Source: Candidatus Onthomorpha intestinigallinarum (GTDB taxonomy: Bacteria; Bacteroidota; Bacteroidia; Bacteroidales; P3). From it: 7,427 bases of DNA. The stretch is from positions 1 through 7,427 of the forward strand of contig DXGG01000061.1 in the NCBI GenBank assembly GCA_019114015.1. Reading direction: 5' to 3'. The notes beneath the pieces are model-generated. The model had not been told where the DNA came from. It was given only the letters and a program-made list of their open reading frames with translations, and ran no database searches. A program made the position numbers and the translations under genes. Shown here in pieces: positions 1 through 5,837 of the stretch (position 1 is its first letter; each line of letters begins with the position of its first letter).

Positions 1-191
1 AAATGATACGTATTGCCTAAAATTATCTGAGCCTTTATCTGAGCAGTCAATTCACTGCAATGCACCGCCTTAACCGAACCAACCGTTCCGACCGGCATGA
101 ATATAGGAGTCTGTATCTTTCCATGAGCCGTCTCTATCTCCCCCACACGTGCCTTACAGTCCTTTGCAACCGCTTGTAGTTTGAATTTCAT
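1..191 (-). CDS. tgt: Queuine/preQ1 tRNA-guanine transglycosylase, N-terminal part
   Basis: This is the first 63 codons of a leftward gene cut by the window edge. The translation starts MKFKLQAVAK and contains TPIFMPVGTVGSVKAV (about residues 28-43) and ILGNTYH (about 57-63), the well-known N-terminal signature of bacterial Tgt. The enzyme exchanges guanine at position 34 of GUN-anticodon tRNAs (Asp, Asn, His, Tyr) for the queuosine precursor preQ1, in the cytoplasm. The ATG at 191-189 is chosen because the family homology begins right there. The catalytic aspartates and the zinc site lie outside the window and cannot be judged. There is no obvious Shine-Dalgarno sequence. It is divergent from the glycosyltransferase gene, with 100 bases between the starts. 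The family call is confident; activity is not testable from this fragment. Confidence 0.93.
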   Translation of the reverse strand, partial: MKFKLQAVAKDCKARVGEIETAHGKIQTPIFMPVGTVGSVKAVHCSELTAQIKAQIILGNTYH

Positions 192-231
192 AGTCAGTTA
201 TCAACACAAAGAGAGTTCATAAATATTTTTA

Positions 232-239
232 CAAAGGTA
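232..239 (-). promoter_or_regulatory. Putative -7 box for tgt (TACCTTTG)
   Basis: Read on the minus strand, this octamer matches the Bacteroidota -7 consensus TAnnTTTG and lies 40 bases before the tgt ATG. No TTTG is found at the expected -33 position about 19 bases upstream, so the call rests on one box and its location. Confidence 0.45.
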
Positions 240-261
240 ATTCTAAAACTTGAATAAAGGA

Positions 262-269
262 TATTTTTG
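262..269 (+). promoter_or_regulatory. Putative -7 box for the glycosyltransferase operon (TATTTTTG)
   Basis: This is a perfect match to the Bacteroidota -7 consensus TAnnTTTG, 22 bases before the ATG of the glycosyltransferase. The -33 element is not recognisable (the expected place reads AATT). If it is used, the transcript would have a leader of only about 15 bases. No other TAnnTTTG match was noticed immediately ahead of the three following genes, which fits one promoter for the whole set. Confidence 0.45.
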
Positions 270-291
270 TAGTAAAATTTGAAGTGCGGTT

Positions 292-1434
292 ATGGATTTC
301 TTACAATATCAATTTACACAGATTACTCTTGTTGCAGGTATTTGCACCCTGTTTTTCCTTGTGATACAATTGTTGTATTATTTCATTGTTTACGGAAAAG
401 TGGCTTTCTTCGATGAAAACAAAAAAAAGAACGTTCATGAAGACAGCGTACAACTGCCTCCCGTATCCGTTGTCGTTGCAGCCAAAAACGAAGAATACCA
501 TCTGAAACAGAACCTTGTCACATTGCTCGAACAGGATTATCCTCAATACGAAGTCATAGTTGTAAACGATGCGTCAACGGATGAATCGGTTTACGTACTT
601 AAGGCTTTGAGCAAAATATACTCCAATCTCAAGGTTGTTAATCTGGTGGTGAACGTAAACAAGTTCAAAGGCAAGAAATTTCCTTTGTCAATAGGAATAA
701 AATCCGCCAAATACGAACACATAATCGTCACATGTGCGGAATGCGAAGTCTTGAGCGATAAATGGTTGAGTTCACTCGCATCTTTCTTTTCTGCAAAAAA
801 GACCGTCCTGTTGGGTTACGGAGCATATAAAACGGAAAAAACATTGCTCAACAAACTGATTCAATACGACACAGTGACAAAAGCCATGAGTTACATGGGA
901 TTTGCATTGTGCGGCATGCCATATATGGGTGTAGGAAGAAACCTCGGATATACCAAAAAATCATTTTACGCCATTGGAGGGTTCACAAAACATTATCATG
1001 TTGTGGCAGGGGATGACGATATGTTCGTAAACCAGATAGCAAACAAGCAAAATACCGCAGTTGTTCTGAACAAAAACTCCTTCACTCATGCCACACCAAA
1101 GCATTCTTTCAGAGAATGGTTCATTCAGAAAAGAAGAGAATTGTCAACCTTCAAATATTACAAGACAAGTCATAAAATACTGCTTTCACTGTTACCATGG
1201 AGCGTTTTTCTTTTTTATGCCGGCATAATAATTTTGCTTTTGAATACTTTTCCGTGGCAATACGTCGTTTTATTCGTACTTTTAAAATATGTTTTACAGG
1301 TGATAATTTACTATAAGGCAGGCAAGGTTCTGGATGTGAAAGGATTATATCCGTATGTTCCTTTGTTTGAGATATATTTTCTGGTTTTGAACAGTTCGAT
1401 GAGATTAAAAAATCTTTTAAGCAGGAAATCGTGA
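292..1434 (+). CDS. Membrane-anchored family 2 glycosyltransferase with altered DxD motif
   Basis: Predicted GT-A fold transferase of 380 aa that would use a nucleotide sugar at the cytoplasmic face of the inner membrane; donor and product are unknown. An N-terminal membrane helix (about residues 12-34) is followed by the GT2 core: VSVVVAAKNEE (58-68), YEVIVVNDASTDES (86-99), the usual DAD position (148-150, here C-A-E), GDDD (240-243), and a Q-x-x-R-type motif QKRRE (279-283). Two more hydrophobic helices lie at about 297-319 and 322-341. This architecture matches GT2 enzymes common in Bacteroidota, where the segment around 273-291 often reads like WFxQKRRHLST. The ATG at 292 has no clear Shine-Dalgarno sequence but sits just behind a -7 box. 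Its stop codon overlaps the start of the sigma factor gene by one base, implying coupling. The oddity is the DxD substitution; all other core motifs look intact, so I do not call it a pseudogene. Confidence 0.9.
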   Translation: MDFLQYQFTQITLVAGICTLFFLVIQLLYYFIVYGKVAFFDENKKKNVHEDSVQLPPVSVVVAAKNEEYHLKQNLVTLLEQDYPQYEVIVVNDASTDESVYVLKALSKIYSNLKVVNLVVNVNKFKGKKFPLSIGIKSAKYEHIIVTCAECEVLSDKWLSSLASFFSAKKTVLLGYGAYKTEKTLLNKLIQYDTVTKAMSYMGFALCGMPYMGVGRNLGYTKKSFYAIGGFTKHYHVVAGDDDMFVNQIANKQNTAVVLNKNSFTHATPKHSFREWFIQKRRELSTFKYYKTSHKILLSLLPWSVFLFYAGIIILLLNTFPWQYVVLFVLLKYVLQVIIYYKAGKVLDVKGLYPYVPLFEIYFLVLNSSMRLKNLLSRKS

Positions 1435-2045
1435 TGGAAATAACTCCAAACTTGTCGGAGAAAGCTCTAAGAGATTATGAGTTGGTTTGCAGAGCAAGGG
1501 ACAAAGGCGACCAAAAGGCGTTTGCCGCCCTTATGGATTTGTACAGGGAGCCGTTGTATTACATGCTTCTGAAGATGACCAACAGTTCTATTGAAGCCGA
1601 TGACCTCACAATCGAAGCTTTTGGAAAAGCATTCAAGGCCATAGACAACTATACCCCGGATTACGCATTCAGCACATGGCTTTTCAGGATAGCAAGCAAC
1701 AACTGCATAGATCACATACGCAAAAAACGTGCTGCAACAGTATCCATAGATAATTTATATACCAATGTTGAAGGAGAAATTGTGGGGATAAATGTCATTT
1801 CCGATGCTTTGGATCCGGAATCCAACGTTATAGTGCAACAGAGAAATGATATGATGAGAGCCGTAGTAAAAAAGCTGAAGCCTCATTACAAAGTACTTGT
1901 AGAAAAAAGATATTTTGAAGAAAAATCATATGAGGAAATAGCATCCGAATTGGATATGCCAATAGGTACGGTTAAGGCTAAACTGTTCAGAGCGAGAGAA
2001 TTTCTTTACGATATTTTAAAAAACCTGGAAGATTTTGCCAAATGA
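1434..2045 (+). CDS. ECF-type RNA polymerase sigma factor (sigma-70 family, region 2 + region 4)
   Basis: A cytoplasmic protein of 203 aa that would direct core RNA polymerase to its own promoter class. Region 2 spans about residues 19-100, with EADDLTIEAFGKAFKAI (54-70) corresponding to 2.1-2.2 and FSTWLFRIASNNCIDHIRKK (79-98) to 2.3-2.4. A linker at about 101-140 leads to region 4 (about 141-197), whose helix-turn-helix includes SYEEIASELDMPIGTVKAKL (165-184). Regions 1 and 3 are absent, as in ECF sigmas. ATG 1434 is preferred over the in-frame GTG at 1431: it makes a TGATG junction with the upstream stop, and AGGA lies about 8 bases upstream. Its end overlaps the GNAT start by four bases (ATGA). 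No anti-sigma factor with a membrane helix is encoded beside it, so control may be transcriptional, or the partner may lie elsewhere. The target regulon cannot be read from the sequence. Confidence 0.92.
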   Translation: MEITPNLSEKALRDYELVCRARDKGDQKAFAALMDLYREPLYYMLLKMTNSSIEADDLTIEAFGKAFKAIDNYTPDYAFSTWLFRIASNNCIDHIRKKRAATVSIDNLYTNVEGEIVGINVISDALDPESNVIVQQRNDMMRAVVKKLKPHYKVLVEKRYFEEKSYEEIASELDMPIGTVKAKLFRAREFLYDILKNLEDFAK

Positions 2046-2596
2046 TTGAATTATTGGAATTGTATCCGAAAAAAAATTTTAAACTGGACCACTCTCAAGA
2101 AGACTTTGCAAAATTTGTTTACACAGAGAGTTTTCCCCCTGAAGAAAGAAGGACTTTTGAGCTGCTAAGACAAATAGCTGAAGAAAAACCTTTTGAATTT
2201 TACATCATACAAAATGAGAACAATAGCGTTGGAATTATGAGTTTCTGGAATTTCGACAAGTTCGTTTATGCAGAACATTTCGCATTGTCTCCATCAACAA
2301 GAGGAAATGGCATTGGAACCAAAGTACTGAACAAAATTCATTCCGATATTATCAAACCTATTGTTTTGGAAGTGGAACTGCCGACAAATACCATCGCACA
2401 AAGACGTATAAAACTTTACGAACGAAATGGATTTGCATTGTTGCCGTATCATTATATCCAACCTCCATATTCGGATAATATGCCTTGCGTTGAAATGAAA
2501 CTTATGACAACACGTTCCTTTGGAAATTCAAAAGAGGAATTCGAAATTATAAAAGAAATTATTCACAGGGAGGTTTATCAATATATCGAACCATAA
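2042..2596 (+). CDS. GNAT-family N-acetyltransferase, substrate unknown
   Basis: A soluble protein of 184 aa predicted to transfer an acetyl group from acetyl-CoA to an amine. Motif A is clear: YAEHFALSPSTRGNGIGTKV (76-95) contains the R-x-x-G-x-G type pyrophosphate loop (RGNGIG, 87-92), preceded by the usual beta strand. Motif B is RRIKLYERNGF (121-131), with the tyrosine (Y126) at the position that often serves as the general acid. The C-terminal part has QPPYSDNMPCVEMKLM (140-155), a strand seen in an uncharacterised group of similar GNATs in gut anaerobes (from memory, not searched). The ATG lies inside the last codons of the sigma gene (4-base overlap), so translation is probably coupled; a GGAAGA stretch lies about 10 bases upstream. 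The acceptor could be a small molecule, a sugar amine or a protein; nothing in the sequence decides this. Confidence 0.85.
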   Translation: MIELLELYPKKNFKLDHSQEDFAKFVYTESFPPEERRTFELLRQIAEEKPFEFYIIQNENNSVGIMSFWNFDKFVYAEHFALSPSTRGNGIGTKVLNKIHSDIIKPIVLEVELPTNTIAQRRIKLYERNGFALLPYHYIQPPYSDNMPCVEMKLMTTRSFGNSKEEFEIIKEIIHREVYQYIEP

Positions 2597-2605
2597 AGAC
2601 GAAAT

Positions 2606-3334
2606 ATGAATTTAAAGGATACTATCAGGAAGATATTTATTTTTTTTCATGCAGACCTGACAAAGAACTTGAAATATGACAGACTGACCAGACTTATAAT
2701 GAAACGGTATCTTACAAAGGATTCCAATTGTATAGATATAGGAGCACATAAAGGCGAGATACTTAACATGATGCTGAAATATTCTCCGGAAGGAAAGCAT
2801 TTCGCATTTGAGCCTATCCCCTATCTGTACGAATACCTGTCAAACGAATACGGAGATGTCGCATCAATCTATCCCTTTGCCCTGTCTGACGAAGGCGGTG
2901 AGGGTAAAACGACCGAATTCAACCTTGTAAAGAATGCGCCTGCTTACAGCGGTATAAAACAAAGACACTACGACATTAAACATCCCAATATCGAACAAAT
3001 AATAGTCGAAGAAAGGACTTTGGATCAGATAATTGGAGACACCAGAATAGATTTCATAAAAATAGATGTCGAAGGCGGAGAGTTCGGTGTATTGAAAGGA
3101 GCCGAACACCTGCTTAAGACAAACATGCCGACCGTTCTCTTTGAATGCGGTAAGGGTGCAAGCGATTTTTACGGTACGAGACCGGAAGATATATTCAACT
3201 ATATCACAAATACCATAGGGCTTAGGATTTTCACCTTGGAGGCTTTCCTCAAATCCGGAATGCCTTTCACTTTGGAAAGATTCGTAAACTGTTTTGAACA
3301 GAATGAGGAATATTACTACATTGCTTCAAGGTGA
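2606..3334 (+). CDS. FkbM-family SAM-dependent methyltransferase
   Basis: A protein of 242 aa with a Rossmann-type methyltransferase fold. The SAM-binding glycine loop is CIDIGAHKGEI (42-52), the acidic strand end is FAFEPIP (66-72), and FALSDEGGEG (91-100) is the third conserved strand. The FkbM hallmark IDFIKIDVEGGEFGVLKGAE (148-167) is followed by TVLFECG (176-182). There is no signal peptide. FkbM-type enzymes usually O-methylate sugars or polyketide hydroxyls, and many sit in glycan clusters. Together with the glycosyltransferase three genes upstream this suggests decoration of a surface or secreted glycan, which is inference. It begins nine bases after the GNAT stop with no clear Shine-Dalgarno sequence. 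No terminator hairpin was seen right after the stop; the transcript may run into the tRNA and end at its terminator. Confidence 0.88.
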   Translation: MNLKDTIRKIFIFFHADLTKNLKYDRLTRLIMKRYLTKDSNCIDIGAHKGEILNMMLKYSPEGKHFAFEPIPYLYEYLSNEYGDVASIYPFALSDEGGEGKTTEFNLVKNAPAYSGIKQRHYDIKHPNIEQIIVEERTLDQIIGDTRIDFIKIDVEGGEFGVLKGAEHLLKTNMPTVLFECGKGASDFYGTRPEDIFNYITNTIGLRIFTLEAFLKSGMPFTLERFVNCFEQNEEYYYIASR

Positions 3335-3359
3335 CGACATGAAATTTTGAATGAAAAAG

Positions 3360-3390
3360 TTTGTCGGTTGCAAAAAAGATGGTATCTTTG
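3360..3390 (+). promoter_or_regulatory. Bacteroidota-type promoter of tRNA-Arg (TTTG - 19 bp - TATCTTTG)
   Basis: A -33 element TTTG (3360-3363), a spacer of 19 bases, and a -7 element TATCTTTG (3383-3390) match the consensus for the main sigma factor of Bacteroidota at every fixed position. Eleven bases separate the -7 box from the first base of the mature tRNA, so the 5' leader would be only a few bases, to be removed by RNase P. It is the only promoter in the window where both boxes are clear. Confidence 0.8.
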
Positions 3391-3401
3391 CATCCGCAAT
3401 C

Positions 3402-3475
3402 GGCCGCGTAGCTCAACTGAATAGAGCGTTTGACTACGGATCAAAAGGTTGCAGGTTTGAATCCTGCCGTGGTCA
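3402..3475 (+). tRNA. tRNA-Arg, anticodon ACG
   Basis: A 74-base cloverleaf. The acceptor stem GGCCGCG pairs with CGTGGTC (G-U at 2-71 and 5-68), the D stem is GCTC/GAGC, the anticodon stem is TTTGA/TCAAA with loop CTACGGA, and the T stem is GCAGG/CCTGC. The anticodon ACG is at 3436-3438; A34 would be deaminated to inosine by TadA so that it reads CGU, CGC and CGA. A20 and C35, arginine identity elements known in E. coli, are present, and the discriminator is A. CCA is not encoded (3476-3478 is CAA) and must be added by nucleotidyltransferase. The Levitt pair is A15-U48. Unusually, the D loop has A at 19 (3420) and the T loop has U at 56 (3458), replacing the normal G19-C56. It stands alone, with its own promoter and terminator. 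Confidence 0.95.
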
Positions 3476-3481
3476 CAAGAC

Positions 3482-3516
3482 AAGAGCGTTACTATAAAGC
3501 AACGCTCTTATTTTTT
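3482..3516 (+). terminator. Intrinsic terminator behind tRNA-Arg
   Basis: AAGAGCGTT (3482-3490) pairs perfectly with AACGCTCTT (3501-3509) around a 10-base loop. It is followed by A and then six T (3511-3516), the classic arrangement of a Rho-independent terminator. It begins six bases after the discriminator base of the tRNA, and may also end any transcript reading through from the glycosyltransferase operon. Confidence 0.85.
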
Positions 3517-3521
3517 ACAAT

Positions 3522-3551
3522 AAAGGCATGCTTCCAAAAAAGCATGCCTTT
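3522..3551 (-). terminator. Hairpin between convergent units, probable folD terminator
   Basis: AAAGGCATGCTT (3522-3533) pairs over 12 bases with AAGCATGCCTTT (3540-3551), leaving a 6-base loop. On the minus strand it lies 24 bases after the folD stop and ends in CCTTTATTGT, a weak U tract. On the plus strand the tail is TTTAACAT, also weak. Its position suits ending the leftward ffh-folD transcript, and it may act in both directions as a barrier or as a 3'-end stabiliser. Strand assignment is inferred from position. Confidence 0.55.
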
Positions 3552-3575
3552 AACATATAAACGTCCAATATTACG

Positions 3576-4475
3576 TCATTCTCCGTAAATCTCGTGTTTG
3601 TAAGCTTTAAGGGTATTGTCCAACAACGCCACTATCGTCATAGGACCTACGCCTCCCGGCACCGGAGTTATGGCACTGCATTTTGGAGCCACCTCGTCAA
3701 ACTTAACATCCCCTATGATTCTGTAGCCTTTCTCATTGTCGGCTTTTATCCTGTGTATGCCGACATCTATTACCACCGCTCCTTCCTTCACCATGTCGGC
3801 TGTGACAAACTCAGGCTTTCCTATGGCAACTATGAGTATGTCGGCACTCCGACAAATCTCCTTGAGGTTTCGCGTTTTGGAATGACAAAGGGTAACCGTG
3901 CAGTTGGCCTTGGGTGAATTGCGGCTCATAAGTATTGCCATCGGCGTGCCCACTATATTGCTCCTTCCGAGCACAACGCAATGTTTCCCCTCCGTCTCTA
4001 TATTGCTTCTGTCCAACAGCTTCTTTATTCCATAAGGCGTTGCAGGTATATAGGTAGGCATGCCCAACATCATCCTGCCTCCGTTTGAGGGATGAAAGCC
4101 GTCCACATCCTTTCCCGGATTGATGAATTCCAATACCTTACGTTCCGATATGTGCTTTGGCAAAGGCAACTGTACTATGTAACCGTCCACTTCCGGATCC
4201 TTGTTGAGAAAATCCAACGTCTCCAACAGTTCCTTTTCGCTTATCGTCTGCGGAAAACGATATACCGAAGAGGTAAATCCCACCTCCTTGGACTGTTTTT
4301 CCTTGCTTGCGACATAAGACTGGCTTGCCCCGTCCTCTCCGACAATCACCGCAACCAGATGAGGAGGTCTCTTGCCTGCATCCAAAAGATCCGAAACCTC
4401 TTTTCTGATTTCCTCCTTAATAGTTTTGGCAATCACCCTGCCGTCTATCATAACCGGTTTTGTTGTATTTTCCAT
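3576..4475 (-). CDS. folD: Bifunctional methylenetetrahydrofolate dehydrogenase / methenyltetrahydrofolate cyclohydrolase
   Basis: A 299 aa cytoplasmic enzyme that interconverts 5,10-methylene-, 5,10-methenyl- and 10-formyl-tetrahydrofolate using NAD(P), feeding purine and formyl-methionine synthesis. Family motifs are intact: SYVASKEKQSKEVGF (53-67) with Y54 and the catalytic lysine K58, VDGYIVQLPLPKH (96-108), PGKDVDGFHPSNGG (120-133), PATPYGIKKLL (144-154), the nucleotide-binding GRSNIVGTPMA (170-180), and TPVPGGVGPMTIVALLDNT (270-288). The length is normal for the family. The start is fixed by a strong Shine-Dalgarno sequence that lies within the end of ffh; only three bases separate the ffh stop from this ATG, so the two are surely co-transcribed and probably translated in tandem. 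It probably ends at the hairpin at 3522-3551. Confidence 0.97.
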   Translation of the reverse strand: MENTTKPVMIDGRVIAKTIKEEIRKEVSDLLDAGKRPPHLVAVIVGEDGASQSYVASKEKQSKEVGFTSSVYRFPQTISEKELLETLDFLNKDPEVDGYIVQLPLPKHISERKVLEFINPGKDVDGFHPSNGGRMMLGMPTYIPATPYGIKKLLDRSNIETEGKHCVVLGRSNIVGTPMAILMSRNSPKANCTVTLCHSKTRNLKEICRSADILIVAIGKPEFVTADMVKEGAVVIDVGIHRIKADNEKGYRIIGDVKFDEVAPKCSAITPVPGGVGPMTIVALLDNTLKAYKHEIYGE

Positions 4476-4478
4476 ATT

Positions 4479-5801
4479 CTACCTCCTTCTAAAATTCCTC
4501 ATTGCATTCAGTTTGCCCCCGCTCATCATCTTCATCATCTTTTTCGTTTCCTCAAACTGTTTCATCAGGCGGTTGACTTCATCTATAGTCGTTCCGCTAC
4601 CTCTTGCTATTCTTTTGCGACGCGAAGTGTCTATTTTGGCAGGATTCTTCCGCTCGAACGGAGTCATAGAACCTATCATAGCCTCTATGCTCTTGAATGC
4701 ATCATTGTCTATCTCGACATCCTTGAGCATTTTCCCCATACCCGGTATCATGCCCATAATATCCTTTATGTTGCCCATTTTCTTTATCTGGGCTATCTGC
4801 GACAAAAAGTCATTGAAATCAAATTCGTTGTTTTTGATTTTTCTGGTTATGCGCTTTGCCTGCTCCTGATCGAACTGTGCCTGAGCCTTCTCCACGAGCG
4901 AAACAATATCGCCCATACCCAATATCCTGTTTGCCATGCGCTCAGGATGGAATACGTCCAAATCCTCCATCTTTTCACCCAGTCCGACAAACTTTATGGG
5001 TTTGTCGACAACGTGTTTTATGGTAAGGGCCGCTCCTCCTCTCGTATCTCCGTCAAGCTTGGTCAGAACAACTCCGTCATAGTCTATCTTCTCGTTGAAG
5101 GCCTTGGCCGTGTTTACCGCATCCTGTCCGGTCATGGAATCGACAACAAACAACGTCTCGCTCGGAGACAAAGCCGTCTTGAGCCTCGATATCTCATCCA
5201 TCATCTGTTCGTCTATCGCAAGACGACCGGCAGTATCCACTATCACGCATCCGAGGGACTTGCCCTTGGCATAAGCCACTGCATTCCGGGCTATGGCAAC
5301 CGGATCCTTCGAACCCTCCTCGGAATACACCTCAACATTTATCTGCTCTCCCAATACCTTCAACTGATCTATTGCCGCAGGTCTGTAAACATCCCCCGCA
5401 ACCAACAGAACCGTCTTGTTCTTCCTTGTCTTGATATAATTGGCCAACTTGGCCGAAAAAGTCGTCTTGCCGCTACCTTGCAAGCCGGCTATAAGCACAA
5501 CGGACAAACCCGCATTGAGATTGATTCCCTGAGCCTGTCCGCCCATCAGAGCCGTCAACTCGTCATGAACTATCTTTATCATCAACTGTCCCGGCTCCAC
5601 TGCGGTCAAAACCTGCCGCCCCAACGCCTTCTCCTTGACCGTGGCACAGAACTCCTTGGCTATGGAATAGCTGACATCGGCATCTATCAAGGCCTTGCGG
5701 ACCTCTTTCAACGATTCGGCTATGTTTATCTCCGTAATCCTGCCCTTACCCTTGATTATCTTGAACGCCTTGTCTAATTTATCCGATAAATTCTCAAACA
5801 T
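4479..5801 (-). CDS. ffh: Signal recognition particle GTPase Ffh (SRP54)
   Basis: A 440 aa protein that binds signal sequences of nascent inner-membrane proteins together with SRP RNA and hands the ribosome to FtsY. The N domain (about 1-90) precedes the G domain: G1 GLQGSGKTT (106-114), DVYRPAAIDQL (137-147), G3 DTAGR (189-193), TKLDGDTRGGAA (247-258), and GLGE (273-276). The M domain (about 300-440) is methionine-rich (GNIKDIMGMIPGMGKM, 343-358) and has the SRP-RNA-binding segment SRRKRIARGSG (393-403). Length and domain order are normal. The ATG at 5801 follows GGAGAAG with a short spacer. It starts 36 bases after the NamZ stop with a -7 box in that gap, so it may have its own promoter as well as read-through. 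Its last three codons (AGA AGG AGG) double as the folD ribosome binding site. Confidence 0.98.
   Translation of the reverse strand: MFENLSDKLDKAFKIIKGKGRITEINIAESLKEVRKALIDADVSYSIAKEFCATVKEKALGRQVLTAVEPGQLMIKIVHDELTALMGGQAQGINLNAGLSVVLIAGLQGSGKTTFSAKLANYIKTRKNKTVLLVAGDVYRPAAIDQLKVLGEQINVEVYSEEGSKDPVAIARNAVAYAKGKSLGCVIVDTAGRLAIDEQMMDEISRLKTALSPSETLFVVDSMTGQDAVNTAKAFNEKIDYDGVVLTKLDGDTRGGAALTIKHVVDKPIKFVGLGEKMEDLDVFHPERMANRILGMGDIVSLVEKAQAQFDQEQAKRITRKIKNNEFDFNDFLSQIAQIKKMGNIKDIMGMIPGMGKMLKDVEIDNDAFKSIEAMIGSMTPFERKNPAKIDTSRRKRIARGSGTTIDEVNRLMKQFEETKKMMKMMSGGKLNAMRNFRRR
4482..4490 (-). promoter_or_regulatory. Strong ribosome binding site for folD inside the end of ffh
   Basis: On the minus strand AGAAGGAGG is followed by TAGAAT and then the folD ATG, giving six bases between the GGAGG core and the start codon. 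The nine bases are also the last three arginine codons of ffh, and the next three are its stop codon. Bacteroidota generally make little use of such sequences, so this one stands out; the other starts in the window have weak ones or none. Confidence 0.85.
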
Positions 5802-5823
5802 AAGTCTTCTCCGTTTCAGCCTG

Positions 5824-5831
5824 CAAAAATA
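5824..5831 (-). promoter_or_regulatory. Putative -7 box for ffh-folD (TATTTTTG)
   Basis: This minus-strand match to TAnnTTTG lies in the short gap after the NamZ stop and 22 bases before the ffh ATG, the same spacing as the box before the glycosyltransferase gene. The expected -33 position falls inside the NamZ coding end and does not read TTTG. It may let ffh-folD be expressed independently of the muramidase gene. Confidence 0.4.
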
Positions 5832-5837
5832 ATGATT

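Noticed and set aside
421..428. Run of eight A inside the glycosyltransferase as a possible phase-switch site
   Set aside because: It encodes a Lys-rich linker after the membrane helix and the frame is intact. One short A run in an A-rich gene is expected, and nothing else suggests switching.
1431..1433. GTG start for the sigma factor, one codon before the ATG
   Set aside because: The ATG at 1434 follows immediately in frame and forms a TGATG junction with the upstream stop; a GTG adds only one residue and has no separate support.
292..3334. Mobile element or defence island in the rightward operon
   Set aside because: No transposase, integrase, terminal repeats or nuclease/toxin motifs were seen. 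The neighbours are core genes, and the tRNA is followed by its terminator and no integrase or att-like duplicate within the window.
4092..5777. Open frame of 561 codons on the plus strand, antisense to ffh and folD
   Set aside because: It is fully opposite two unmistakable conserved genes. The translation is rich in His, Leu, Tyr and Arg with no recognisable motif, and no promoter box or ribosome binding site precedes it. It arises from codon bias of the genes on the other strand.
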